NCBI RefSeq assembly: GCF_048128805.1
Contig: NC_136000.1
Coordinates: 24,872,049-24,936,048 of the forward strand
Origin: Centroberyx gerrardi
Lineage: Eukaryota; Chordata; Actinopteri; Beryciformes; Berycidae
DNA length: 64,000 nucleotides
Direction: 5' to 3'
In this document: piece by piece, positions 26,600-38,281 of the stretch
Layout: every line of letters starts with the position of its first letter
Numbering within the stretch: position 1 is the stretch's first letter
Notes under the pieces: generated by a model
The model's database searches: none
Told to the model about the DNA's origin: nothing
What the model saw: only the letters and a program-made list of their open reading frames with translations
Position numbers and translations under genes: made by a program

Positions 26600-27915
26600 T
26601 TTTTTTTCTACTGTGGGGGCACCCTAGTAAAACATGAGACCGTCACTTTTTTCATCCTAATGGGACACTTCATTTTTGCTTGATGCACTGACTCGCTGTT
26701 GGTCATCCAGGCAGCACCAGACGATGTGTTTTTATGTGTGTATTTATGTTTGCACGGATGTGTGTGTGTGTGTGTACATGTGTTGTGTGTTTACATGTGT
26801 GTGTTCACAGTAAGTGTAGGTTGATGAGGTCGTGCCACTTTAAAAGTATCTTAATTGTTTTCATTTAGCAGACCTATGGCCTGTCAATCAATTTTGATTT
26901 GAAATTATGTTGGTGTTAGGTCAGATTTTACTTGACTAAATTTAATTTAGCAAGTTGATATAAAATGATTTTGCATTTTCAAAAACAGGCAGTGGTTTGG
27001 ATCAGAGAAGTTGGCTATAGCCTAGAAATAGACTTAAAATATATTCAGCAGTCAAGAAAAATAGATAAATTGCATCCTGCAACATCCAGGCAGCATCTAC
27101 ATACGGTGAAACTGCTGCTGTCTTGGCCTCAACACTGTCATTAACAGTTGTGAAGGCGAGCTTTCTCTGCTCCTACTATTGAGAGGGACATCGACCACAC
27201 AGAGGTCATTCATATTTTCAAAATAGGAGGATTTTGCTGTGAATCCAGTTTTAAACCAACCCTGTTTTTTCCCCAAATTCCAACCTGTGGCTTTTATTTT
27301 AATGAATGGTCACAGCATCATCTTATTATTCCTGATGACAATTTAAATGCGAGTTCAGAATCATAAGTCATAGAGTAAGAGTTGGTATCCAAGTTTTGAT
27401 TTTATTAATCATCCCAGTTATTTTAACCTATTCACTGGTGTATGTGATGCATTAACCTGGAAAGGAGGCAGGGTTGTTCAATGGAGTGCAAAGAAACTCC
27501 AAAATACATCTGTCTTTGTGCATTTAGACTATAAAGTCATAGCCTATGAGGCCCTAACACTAAGAAAAAGAAAAAAAGTGAGGTACTCAGAAAAATTTCA
27601 GTTTAAAGAAATGTTTTTTGCCAGTTTTCTTCTGAACTTCTTTCCATGTGGGCCCGTGACTAGGAGCATCTACACATGTGATCACCTTCTATCTTGCTCA
27701 TGATTGGAGAAACTGAAGTGTCACAACTATACCGTCTCCAGTATGTGCGATTTCCACCCCCCCGAAATCTGAAAACATTCTGTGCATTAAGCGGACTCGT
27801 CTAGACCTTGTTTAAGTGACTTGATTACCCGGACTGCTTTTGAGACGTCTTCGCCCACTTTCACGGCAATATTGCTTCCAATAAGTTGCAAGCACACATG
27901 TTCGTAGAGGAAAAA
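26600..27915. other. Intergenic, Penelope dimer to metallothionein
   Basis: No gene was recognised. There are GT-rich tracts near 26757-26810. The rest is AT-rich and unique-looking. Confidence 0.5.
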
Positions 27916-27921
27916 AAAAGT

Positions 27922-27927
27922 TTTATT
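27922..27927 (-). terminator. Metallothionein poly(A) signal
   Basis: AATAAA on the minus strand, about 115 bases past the metallothionein stop codon, which suits the short 3' UTR of fish metallothionein genes. Confidence 0.75.
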
Positions 27928-28042
27928 TTCACATTGAAATCAAAGTACAAAATTCTACTCTAGACAGTTGCAACTGCAATTAAGGGCATCTTCATTTACA
28001 GTAGTTGATCGGCTTCATGAAGGCAGAGTCAGGGTCGGAGCC

Positions 28043-28889
28043 TCACTGACAGCAGCTGGTGTCGCAGGTCTTCCCTTTGCACACGCAGCCGGAGGCGCAC
28101 TTGGTGCAGCCGGACGGGCAGCATGGGCAGCAGCCTGCAGAGAGACAGACATAATTAACCTCCAGTCAGTGACGCAAGGGGAACACATCAGTTTGTGTCC
28201 CATTAAAGACTATTCTCATAGGACTTGGCTACTGCACACCAGTTACATCTGATTGTCATCTGAAGAGGGGTTTAAACTGAGTGTGTGTGTGTGTGTCAGC
28301 CAATGGCTTGATCATCATTAGAGACACCTGGGTATATTCACAGGCAAACAATTTGAGGCCGAGAGATTCCTCGACGTTACTTGATACCTGATACTTGCTA
28401 CCTATACCGAAATAGTTTTATATAGGCTATTGTAAAAAACTATTGTAATCACATGTCACATTTTACAGAGTGCTGAGAGGAGAAACAGATGTCTCTTTAA
28501 ATCAGTTTGATAGCTTAGGGTGTTCACACAAACCCAGACGACTAAGGGCACCAGCATCCATTAAGACACTAAGTGGATTAAGATCCACTTCCAGACCACC
28601 AGTGGGGTCCCACCGAAACACACATTATCCAAGATGTAGGCTGAACTTTGACTACGAAATATATATTTAAAAAAAAAAATCTTACTTTTCTTGCAGGTGG
28701 TGCAGGCGCAGTTTGTGCAGGTGCAGGATCCACCGCAGTTGCAGGTTCCAGCTAGAAACGACAACAAGAAGAAGACAGGTCAGTTCTCCATCGTCCATAT
28801 CACAAAACAAAACCACATCTGGAAATATGAAACACACAAAAAAGGGTCGAGAGATAAAACTCACACTTAGAGCAGTCGCAAGGGTCCAT
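28043..28889 (-). CDS. mt: Metallothionein
   Basis: This is a small cytosolic Cys-rich protein that binds Zn, Cd and Cu through thiolate clusters. The three exons 28865-28889, 28686-28751 and 28043-28134 give exactly 60 residues, the standard fish length. The N terminus is [18 protein letters not shown]; the beta domain runs to CTTCKK and the alpha domain from [10 protein letters not shown] to CDTSCCQ. The 20 cysteines fall in CXC, CC and CXXC patterns. Exon boundaries (after Lys8, and at the KKS linker) match the conserved vertebrate metallothionein structure. Fish annotators use mt, mt2 or mtA; I cannot choose the paralogue. Upstream lie a TATA box and metal response elements, so metal induction through MTF-1 is expected. 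Confidence 0.97.
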
Positions 28890-28990
28890 GTTTCAGCAGG
28901 TGTGTGTCGTCGTCTTCTTGAGAGATCAAGCCGGTGTGTGTCTGTCTCGAGTGAGTCAGTGTTGTGTGTATCGGAGGATGGAGCGGCTCG

Positions 28991-28997
28991 TTTTATA
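28991..28997 (-). promoter_or_regulatory. TATA box of metallothionein
   Basis: TATAAAA on the minus strand, 102 bases upstream of the ATG. It predicts a transcription start near 28965 and a 5' UTR of about 75 bases. Confidence 0.8.
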
Positions 28998-29019
28998 GCG
29001 TCCGGTGAGGAACGGGACC

Positions 29020-29081
29020 GGGTGCAAACTGCGCCTGTCACGCAGACACGTAGTAGATGATTACAAGCGGTTTGTGCACAC
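29020..29081. promoter_or_regulatory. Proximal metal response elements
   Basis: Two matches to the MTF-1 core TGCRCNC: TGCACCC on the minus strand (29020-29026) and TGCACAC on the plus strand (29075-29081). They lie 25-90 bases upstream of the TATA box, the usual proximal position. Confidence 0.65.
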
Positions 29082-29561
29082 GACCTGGCGAGGCACGGGC
29101 AGCGGGAGCAGAAATTCCCAAGCGAGGACGAGTTGGCGTTTTTGTCATGCAAATTATGTAAGACCCGTCGCGCGCCCCCCGGGACACAGGAGTTCCGATT
29201 AATTGACACATTTCTAGAGGAAAAACAAGATTATATAACTGGGTAACAGAACACACCGGTTGGTTGCAAATGTTTACGAAATAAATATATATATATATAA
29301 TTGTGGTCTGTAGGGAAATAATGTGGCCTGTTGAGATTCATATTATAATCTCGTGAGGGATATAATCAAAGGGGTTTTCAGTCTCTCTCTCCGTCTCAAT
29401 ATCAGTTCAGAGTAATACAAGTCCAAAGTGAGTCCAGAGGCTTCCAGAAGAACCGGGGACTCAAGTTTTTGTTTTACCGACACAACATTAGTTTAATACA
29501 GTTCAGCCTAATTGAAGAGTCATTCCTCTGTCATCTATCCCGTGATTCGGGTTTCTGTCTG

Positions 29562-29646
29562 TGCACACGGTTCACACAGACAGCAGTCAAAGCTGTCTAT
29601 TGTCGCTCTCTTCCGGGACAACCCCCCCTCCCTCGTCTCTGCACTC
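29562..29646. promoter_or_regulatory. Distal metal response element pair
   Basis: TGCACAC (29562-29568) and TGCACTC (29640-29646) also match TGCRCNC. They lie about 570-650 bp upstream of the TATA box, where many fish metallothionein promoters carry a second cluster. Confidence 0.45.
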
Positions 29647-29706
29647 GGTCGCTACACCGAGCGCTCGTGAGCAACCGAAAGTAAACACACGACTTGTATG
29701 ACTATA

Positions 29707-30269
29707 TGCTGCCTTCAAGTGCTGTCGAAAATGTCGCCACACGATGAGCGACCCAACAAACAAATACGACGGGGAAATGTCGTGCTTTTTCTGTGATACC
29801 TGAGTTGCCGATATGTGACGAGATGTTTAGGGGCCGCGTCCTGAGGAAAAAACGCCTGAGAGGATGGAAGCCTTGTCAGTAACTGATGGTGAAAGTGATG
29901 TGTAACTCTTATTCTTTTTCTTATTGTCTGTTATTGTTAGGAATCTGTTAATAAGTAGGGTTGTTGTATGTTTGTATTTTCATTTTGTTTAACTTTCAGT
30001 TGTCTCACATTTTTGTTTTTAATAAATAGGCAAAAACATCACTTATATGGCTGATGTGCCATCTTCGTTCTGCCAATGCAGCAAAAAGTAGGCTACTTCT
30101 GTGATACTTGATTTCTAAAATGAAACGACAGCCACTAAAAACTACCTTTATGACAAGGTGCCTGTTTCGTATTTTTGACCTAAAGCACTTGAATGGTCGA
30201 CAGTTGGTAGGCCTATTACAACCACTGTACTCGGAAATCGGAGCTTGCGATGAGCACTTGAAGGCAGCA
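29707..30269. mobile_element. Short element with perfect 17-bp terminal inverted repeats
   Basis: TGCTGCCTTCAAGTGCT (29707-29723) and its exact inverse (30253-30269) bound 563 bp without a convincing coding frame. The same end sequence, TGCTGCCTTCAAGTGCTG, recurs near 46940, which shows it is a dispersed family. No target duplication was identified, so the superfamily is unknown. Confidence 0.6.
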
Positions 30270-30279
30270 ACAGTCATTT

Positions 30280-32800
30280 TTGCGCCCGCTACATATCCGA
30301 CCGCTTGGCTTTAGCGGGCCTGGGGTGATTTTCCACAAGTCCTTGTGAGAGTAAATGACAGTTAGCAATGAGCTGAGTCATTGTCATGATCTGCAAATTA
30401 TGGTATATAGAACCGTGTGTAGACTATGTGTCAAAACAAAAAACTGATTTGGAACTGAGTGCAGGGGCCGTGAGAAAATAATACGTTTTTAGAAGGATAC
30501 TATACAAATACCACAGCAAAACTTTCAAATATTGTATCAGTTTATCATGCAGCACAGCCACAATACAGGTAATATATATATATATACGTATAGAAAATCT
30601 AATTTATATGTATATTATATTTATATTTATATCATCTATAATACAACCATTTCCAAATATAAAAGTTTGAAATTATAAAGAATTGTTTCATGACATTCAA
30701 AGCACGTTGTGTGCCTGTATTTGAGTCTTATTGTTGTTGTCGTTGTTATTATTAAGTATCAGTTTGTAGCCTACTGTTTGTATTCAAGTTGTCAATATGT
30801 TTCTGCACCAATGTCACTATTTCTGTACAGTTACTGTGCTGGGTGAACTAGTGGAAACCTGGTTTGTAACATAATTTACTGGCTCCTAAACATGTGCATT
30901 GCCAACTATGACTTCAACTGTATGAAACGACAGAGTTCCTCAAACAGGAGTCCAGCATACTGGTCTTTGCCATGAACTGCAGTTTAGTTCACCGTGGTGC
31001 CTGTCTGAACTTTGATCAAAATAACATCTGAGAATAAACAATGACAATAATTACTCAATGTCCAGTGTTGTACTACCAAATACAACTTTGAAAAGGGTTT
31101 GCCTTATTCATTTCACAGTGTTTGGTTTGATTATATGAACTTGCATAAATAAATAAGATAGGCTGCATCACTCACTGAGCCTGATATTAATTAGGCTACT
31201 TGATTTAAAAATTGGGCTGAGGAGCTCAGGACATTAGTGAAGTATTATGAGTACAATGAATCTGAAAACACTTCATTTTTCTTGTGTGACCTACCTTTCT
31301 AGCGTCTATGTCTATGTTTTGATAAAGGCTATACATAAAGTTTATTATTATTAGCCTATTATTATGTGTACAACTTCATCCTCTCCTCTTCTCTGGTGAG
31401 ATGAAAGGACAAAACCATAGAGATTAAATTTACTCAATTTGGCCTGGGCTGAAAATTATTAGAAACACCAAAATAGTTAATTGGTCATTTGTATGTCATG
31501 TTTAAGTCTCTTCTAACGAGTTGGTTGAGGTATTTAAACATTTGGTTTGCCATTTTGTTCTAGATCAACTTTCTTCCTCTTCCTAAGCCCAGGGCCCAAA
31601 CTGTCTGTCACTCTGAGGCCTTTTAAAAGACATGAAGGGACGACATGGGGAGGTGCTGTTTGTGTCTGTGAGCTTTAGAGGGAGACATTCAAAGAGAGAG
31701 AGAGAGAGAGAGAGAGACTATCATATAGACTAGAGTTATAGGCATGGTTGCAAACTCTTGTGCTCTAGATTTCTTCAGTATTTGAGCTACTTGTATTCTA
31801 CTTGCACTAAACATTTTAAACAGATAATCCACGTTTTACTCTGCCTCATTTATCTAACATCTATAGTTACAAAACATGATAATAACGAAGCCACACCTTA
31901 AATGTTTGGGCCAGCTAGCTGTAAGAGAGAGGAATCTAAACTAAAATGGCTAAAATACAAGCACCTCATGTAGAATGTATACTTTTACTTTTGATACTTA
32001 AAGGGGCACTTCACCAAAAAAATGAACCTGACAAATTTTAATTATTATCACACACGTATGCTAAAAACTGTTCACAATCTGAGAAAATCTACTTTACAGG
32101 TAATTAAATTATATTTGAATTGGTGTGCATAAGGATTTATAAGAAATCAAATCAAAAATCAACATAAGTGAATTAGCTTTTTCAACTCAAAGGCTGCACA
32201 CTACCATGAAAGTAAGTCTGTCTCATGAATTATTTAACTGCTGTTGATTTGCATTGTAGCGTAATTGGAGTGTTTGTTAATTTCCTGCATTCCCTTACTG
32301 TTTTACATCACTGTAAATCATTTTCCAGTGCTTTTATCACTTCATGAGAATTTGCCTATTTTTCCCTTGTTTCAGTTGTTTTTCTAAGTAAATATTTTTG
32401 AAACAAATGCTCGTACTCCCAGTAAAGACGAAGGCACCAATCTAAGCCATAATTGTGTAAAATCTATATTTATTTTCTGTTTAATTTCATGGACTATAGC
32501 TGGCGGAAGCATCTTGCTTTGGTTTGTCTGTTGGCTTGAACGGGCTGTGACTGACAGAAGGCGGGTCCTAACGTAGCCACAGAGAACGTTCGCTATTGGT
32601 TGAAAGATTTATATTGGAGAGGAAAAAGTGGAAATCAGGGAAGCAGAGAGTGGAAGTGAGACGCCCCCTGCTGTCTCGTCTTGGCTCTATTTACTTTCTC
32701 TGTCTTTCACTACCAGTGTGTTTCTACTTTTATTCAAGTAAGAAATTGTACACTTCTGCCACCACTACACACACACACACGTACACAGTAAGTATGAATG
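30280..32800. other. Intergenic, metallothionein to profilin
   Basis: AT-rich, with short (TA)n and (GA)n runs (about 30575 and 31695-31717). No coding exon was recognised. A CCAAT-inverse ATTGG and GC-richer sequence near 32500-32680 might be regulatory, but nothing ties them to a gene. Confidence 0.4.
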
Positions 32801-32812
32801 TGGTGGTAGCTC

Positions 32813-32818
32813 TTTATT
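32813..32818 (-). terminator. Candidate profilin poly(A) signal
   Basis: AATAAA on the minus strand, about 360 bases after the profilin stop codon. Confidence 0.5.
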
Positions 32819-33175
32819 TTTGACATTTTTAAAACATCTTATGATGGGTTTGTCAGAACAATACAGAAATGACGTGCTTTGACAAAGGTACTGTTAAAGA
32901 TAACAGCTCTTTAATGAAACAGTAACGAAACAGTAAAGGCAACAATTTTCATACACAAAAATAATCATCTAAATCTAAAGTAATTAACTTTCATCTATAA
33001 TCATGAAACCATAAAAGCAAATATGGCACGATAAGCAACACATAAAACATCAATATGTCAACTTATCCCCCTAAGATGCTGTGAGAAAATGAGAAACAAT
33101 GTTTTTGAAATTGGAAAGTTTCCACTCGGACAGCAGCTGCAGTCATTCTTGTTTGGTAGGGCAAAGCCTGTCGTT

Positions 33176-36100
33176 TTACATATTTAGATTTTTCAGGTAA
33201 TCACCCACGAACATGACCCTCTTTTCCAGGTTTCCTCCATGAACGGTTGGGTTGCCTTTCGCAAAGATAAGAGCTAGATACACAGAGAAAGAGAGAGAGG
33301 GAGAGAGAGAGAGAGAGACACGGCAGACAGAGAAACAGACATAAAAGAGAGAACGAAAGCGAGAGACAGACGGTTGAAAATCATGGTAATGGTAAATCAT
33401 GCTGGTAATGGTAATCTAATGGTAAAAAGCATGCTACTAAAATTGTCATCTGCTATTGGCTGATCTTTGGTGCCAGGTGATGTCACCAACTATTGTACTC
33501 TATAGAAGGTGACATCACCTGGCACCAGCCAATGGCAGATGGCAATTTCAGTAGCATGCTTTTTACAATTAGCTGTCAGGCTTTACACAGATTTGGGTTT
33601 GGTGATAAGTTACTCTTTAGCTTTGTAAAAGGCATGTGAAAATAAAAGAAGCACAATGTTTCACAAATGGCATGTAATCATCAGGGGTGGGTAGTAACGC
33701 ATTACAAGTAACGCACATGAGTAAAAAAGTAGTTTTTTTTAAGGAACGAGTACTTTTAGTTCTTTTTTTTTTAAACTGTACTTCTACTCTTAACTCGAGT
33801 ATATTTTTGAGCCAGTAATCTACTTTTTACTTCACTACACAACTAGTCTGCTCTAAATGTGGGGATTGAGTGTAGGGGGAGAGAGCGCGAGGAGCACCTC
33901 TACTGCAGATGCCAAGCTGCCAGCTGCCTGGAAGAAAAATAAGCACCACCTGTCTTTTGACCACGATGCGATGATGACGGAGCAAAACCCAGAACAAGAG
34001 GCAGCTTCCAACAAATGGTATCCCCAAATGAAAAATGTGAATGGAAAGAAGTTTTCATTCTCTAGTTGATTGACTGAGGTCTTGGTACAGGGAGTAATAC
34101 TACAGAACAGAAAATCTGAGTTTTAATTAATTGTATTGTATTCGGTATCTACTGCATTTTGGGGCTGTAATAGGTTTGGTTACTTTCATAATGTCTGTAA
34201 ATACTAGAGTTAAACAGACTTATATTCTGTTTTATAAAGGGCTAAGAAAGTGCTGTTTTTTCATTATTTTGCACTGGCCCGCACACCCTAAAAAATATTA
34301 AAATGGAAAGTAACTTGTACTTTGAGTAATTTATTAACCAGGTACTTTTTTACTTTTACTTGAGTAGGTTTCTCAAATGGTAATTTTCACTTTTACTTGA
34401 GTCATTTTTTATGGGAGTAATTGTACTTTTACTTGAGTATAGATTTTCAGTACTCTACCCACCACTGGTAATCATCTTTCTGTTTTTAACAGAAACCAGA
34501 AAATCTGGTTTTCCTAGGTTGAAATACTGAATAACATTTACTCTCGTTACTGTAATTATGTCACTTTTTTGTGTACTTGTACTTTTTTGAAAGTCAGTAG
34601 TTTCGCTGCATTTTAAATCACTTCCATTACAGAGTACAAATTTTCTTCTCCGGGTTTCTTCCCTTAACAACTTACATCTTCATCTACACCTTCAGATAAC
34701 CTAAACCTTCAGATATCCACGCTTAAATGTAAACACCTCAGGAGGTTTCAAATTCTAGCCTCAAAACCATCTATTTAACCACAAAATCAACCCAATCTAC
34801 ACTGAGACATTGTTGGGTCCTCTTTCAAAAGTAATGCATCATTGGGGAGAGCGAGCCAGTGTTGGCACAGCATTTTCATTATGGGGTTGCCATACATTTC
34901 TCTACTTTTCTTATTAGGAAAATGACAAAAAATGTTTGTTGAAAAGTTTTTGATTTCAACCACAGATACGATTAAAAAGGTGGTTTGCTTGTACCAAATG
35001 ACTGACAAACTGTAATCTCTACTACTAGCTACTGGGCAGCAGATGATGTCTGACTTACACAGTAGACTCTCCATCAATAATTACTTGTACTTATGATTTG
35101 AACAGCAAAGGTTTGTGTTCATATAATCACAACTAATGAAAGGAACAAATGTGTTAGCATTAGGGCTGGGCCATAATTCAATATTATCATTTATTGTCTT
35201 TCAGTGGAATCATATCATGATGGTGATTTCCCATTCTGCTGTCTAAATTGATGAGCACAAGCAAATTTTATTTAAAAACTGAGGTATGAAACATTTTAAG
35301 GAATATAATTTGAAAAATTCAGTTTTGACTGACATCACACCTCATCATTACCATTCAGTTCAATGGGATGAACATTAACTTGATTATGTGATTTTGCAAA
35401 CGTGAGCCATATTGCGATATATATATCGATACGTCAATGCTTGCATGTGAATGTGTATTTGTATGTTTGCTCAATATGTATGTGCATATGAGTGTGTACA
35501 TGTAAGTGTGTGTGTGTGTGTTGCACTTCTTACCCGTTTTGGTCTTGGCGATAAAAATGCAATAGCTTTCATTATCCAGTGGAGTTTTTAAGGTTTTCAG
35601 GTGCATGGTACCGTCTTGAATAAACCAGTCACGCACCATCGTGCACTTGACTCCGCCCACCTTCGGCCCGTTCATGAACAGAGACGCCCGGTCAGAACCT
35701 GTCAGGGTTTTCACCTCGTCGGCCTGCGTAGGAAACAACGCCACAAGCTCATGAAAATCATGGACTTTCAAAGTTAAGAGTCACACAAGTGTAAAAGGAA
35801 GCAATCACAGGGAGTACAAGTGGACCGCCAAGCCCTTTACTGTAACCTACAAGGATACAAGGATGCCACATGGATTATGTACTTTTATTCTTAACCTTTA
35901 AGTCCACTGGCTGTGCACAGTGTCCCTCTGAACTACAAACAGATCTGCAAACGTCCCTGAGGCTGTAATGGCGGTTCACTGTCTTCCCTCTCCTCCCTAC
36001 CTCTTCAGTTTGTCGACATTCCAGTCATAGCCTGCCGTAACAGGCCTAAAGGTCTCAAAATAACACCCTGTCCTGTAAAGTGGTCTGACAGTGACGGATT

Positions 36101-36545
36101 AGCAGCATTCCAGGTAACATGGCTGCTTTCACACAGGTATTCACAGCAGATTTTTTTTGTTACCAATTAACTCTGATGGGTGTGGACTTACATAAACACC
36201 GATAGAGTTGATTTCTATGCTCTCAGAGTTAAATTAACACTGAGGATTTTGCAGGTAGGGGTTCAGCGTCGGCCTCTTTAACCACTATTCTATCCTACCG
36301 CCCCTGCCCAAACATTGTTGCCATAATGATAAAACACAAAGAATTAATTCACCCTGCATACACACTTTCAGTTATTGTTTTTTTACCGTGATTTTGCCCA
36401 GCATGCCCCGCCCGGCCCACATTCTGCCATCCAGGCCCACGATGGCCGATTCCATGAGTAGGTTACCGGCTTCTGGTTCGAAATTAGCCAGAATATCAAG
36501 GTAGGCGTACCAAGGTGTATCCTTCTCCTCTTGCTTATCTGCCAT
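33176..36545 (-). CDS. Profilin family protein
   Basis: Profilins bind monomeric actin, poly-proline and phosphoinositides and promote ADP/ATP exchange on actin. The coding exons 36387-36545, 35534-35723 and 33176-33273 join in phase to give 148 residues, slightly longer than the usual 126-140. Supporting signatures are the N-terminal helix WYAYLDILANF, then ESAIVGLDGRMWA (the equivalent of the family's AAIVG..YVWA), MNGPKVGGVKCTMVRDWF (the equivalent of G.KC.VIRDSL), and a C-terminal block GNPTVHGGNLEKRVMFVGDYL (the equivalent of GVHGG.LN.KAY..A.YL). The N terminus carries about 10 extra charged residues (MADKQEEKDTP). The sequence is divergent, so I do not assign pfn1, pfn2 or another symbol. 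An untranslated exon and a TATA box lie upstream. Confidence 0.85.
33423..33565. repeat. Long inverted-repeat hairpin in profilin intron
   Basis: Left arm 33423-33487 and right arm 33508-33565 are inverse copies with about three mismatches and one 7-base insertion (ATCTTTG) in the left arm, around a 20-base loop. It could fold into a stable stem in RNA. It may be a fold-back element or MITE; no target duplication was seen. Confidence 0.85.
33682..34467. mobile_element. Non-autonomous hAT element, 786 bp, 8-bp TSD GTAATCAT
   Basis: The ends CAGGGGTGGGTAGTA and TACTCTACCCACCACTG are inverse, and perfect octamers GTAATCAT flank it at 33674-33681 and 34468-34475. The interior has the ACTTTTACTTGAGTA repeats of a family widespread in fish. 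It lies in the second coding intron of profilin. Short frames inside are not recognisable transposase. Confidence 0.93.
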
Positions 36546-36566
36546 TTTTCATAGGCAGGGAGGGAA

Positions 36567-36964
36567 ACTGTATTGGAAACAAAGGAAAGGTAACTTACCA
36601 CATTGGCAGATTTGTTTTTTTTTGTTTTTTTTACTTGCTTTCAATATAGAAAATTAGAAACACAAGATAGAATGGCTTTTCAGCTTTTGCAGTGTAGGTT
36701 ATATGTGAGCATTCAGACACGCCCAGAGAAAGAAGAGGTGGTGGGAGGGCAGGTATAGATAGAGACAGAGCTGAAGTAAAGCAAAATATTAAAAACAGGC
36801 ACATCCTACACTATTAACAAACCCCCCAAAAAAGCCAATAATCACTCCCCGTATGTGTGAGTTCATCTGCATCACATCAGCAACTGACTTTATCCTGTGT
36901 TCAGACTTTTACTACTCTGGCAGATCATTTTGCTGGTTCCAAGAAACTTGACAGACAGAGAGAG

Positions 36965-37023
<59 letters not shown>

Positions 37024-37130
37024 AAAAGAAAAGAGCAATAGAGAAAGAGAACATTTTGGCTTACCTGAGTGAGGTTTGTCAGGGGAGAGCGAAGGAGAGG
37101 AGAAAAGTACGAGGTGTCAAGCTTTTATAC
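36567..37130 (-). promoter_or_regulatory. Profilin untranslated exon, TATA box and first intron
   Basis: On the minus strand, GTATAAAAG at 37122-37130 is a strong TATA box. A donor CACTCAG|GTAAGC ends a short untranslated exon at 37065, and the acceptor CCAATACAG opens the coding exon at 36567, 22 bases before the ATG. The intron between them carries a (GAAA)n microsatellite of about 15 units (36966-37024). Confidence 0.7.
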
Positions 37131-38244
37131 TTCTCAGTGTGTGTGCCGGAGGGGAGGAGGGTTGTCCCAAAGTCGCAAACAGACCAGATGTTTGCAAAAG
37201 GTATGCCAACCCTCAGGTCTGACCTGCTACATGCACACACAAGCGAACTGACACATATCAGCTCTCCGCTCTCCTCCCCAAGTCACACTGAGCCCAGTCG
37301 GCATCCTCCATGCACAGTCCAGGAGGGACTCCCAAAGCTGCTGCACAGAGACATACAGTATATTACTCTCACTTTGTTTCTAGTCTGAATATAGAGAGTC
37401 GTTTATACACACACACACCACTCCTGTTGCTTTGCAGGCAACTTCCACGCTCTGACCGAGCAGGAAAAACTGATAGACTGAAATGAAAGCACTGCAGGTC
37501 CATGGGCGAGGCAGGAGACAGTACAGTAAAGTACAAGACCTGAATCTAGGTTACTGTAAAAATGCATTCTATTGCAGTTAGTAGAAACTGAAATCAGTAG
37601 CGTAATCTAAGGGATTACCCAAACTCAACACACACACAAGTAGCTGTATGTAGCTGTATACAGTATTTTTTTAGTTAACATAGCAGAATATAGATTTGAT
37701 TTGATTTTTTTTTTTGATTTTCAATATGTAATGCTGTTGCAAGTATTACGTTACTACCCCCCTGGGAGGGGGGTGTGTTCAGAAATTGATTGGAATTCTT
37801 CCTGCTGGTTCACGATGATGTCACCACTAAAGATTTTCTGTGAGATTTTGATATAAAAATATAAGAAAATATGTTTTTTTGTCATTTTGTTTGGCATAAA
37901 TTGTTATGACAGAGTGAGCTAAAAAGGAGAAAAAGTAATCGTCACCTCACTGTGACTTTAAAGTGAATATATATATATATGACATGTCCATGGCATGTTC
38001 TAAACAAGAATAATGTCATCCAAAGTTCATCTCAGTCAAAATCGAAACTTTCACATGGCTTAGGATATATAGTATATTTTCATATACTGTATATTATTCA
38101 TTATTATATTTTCTGTATGAATACTTGCCCTACATTATGGCATAGAGGATTACAACATCAAATTATGTGTATTGGTAGACCAATAATCTTGTGGTAAAAT
38201 CTTTTCATAGTGATTAAAACACAAGCATTTGCATACAGAGACAA

Positions 38245-38281
<37 letters not shown>

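Noticed and set aside
28682-29209. 175-codon minus-strand frame upstream of and across metallothionein
   Set aside because: It spans promoter, exon 1 and intron in a wrong frame. The true metallothionein exons are short and in other frames.
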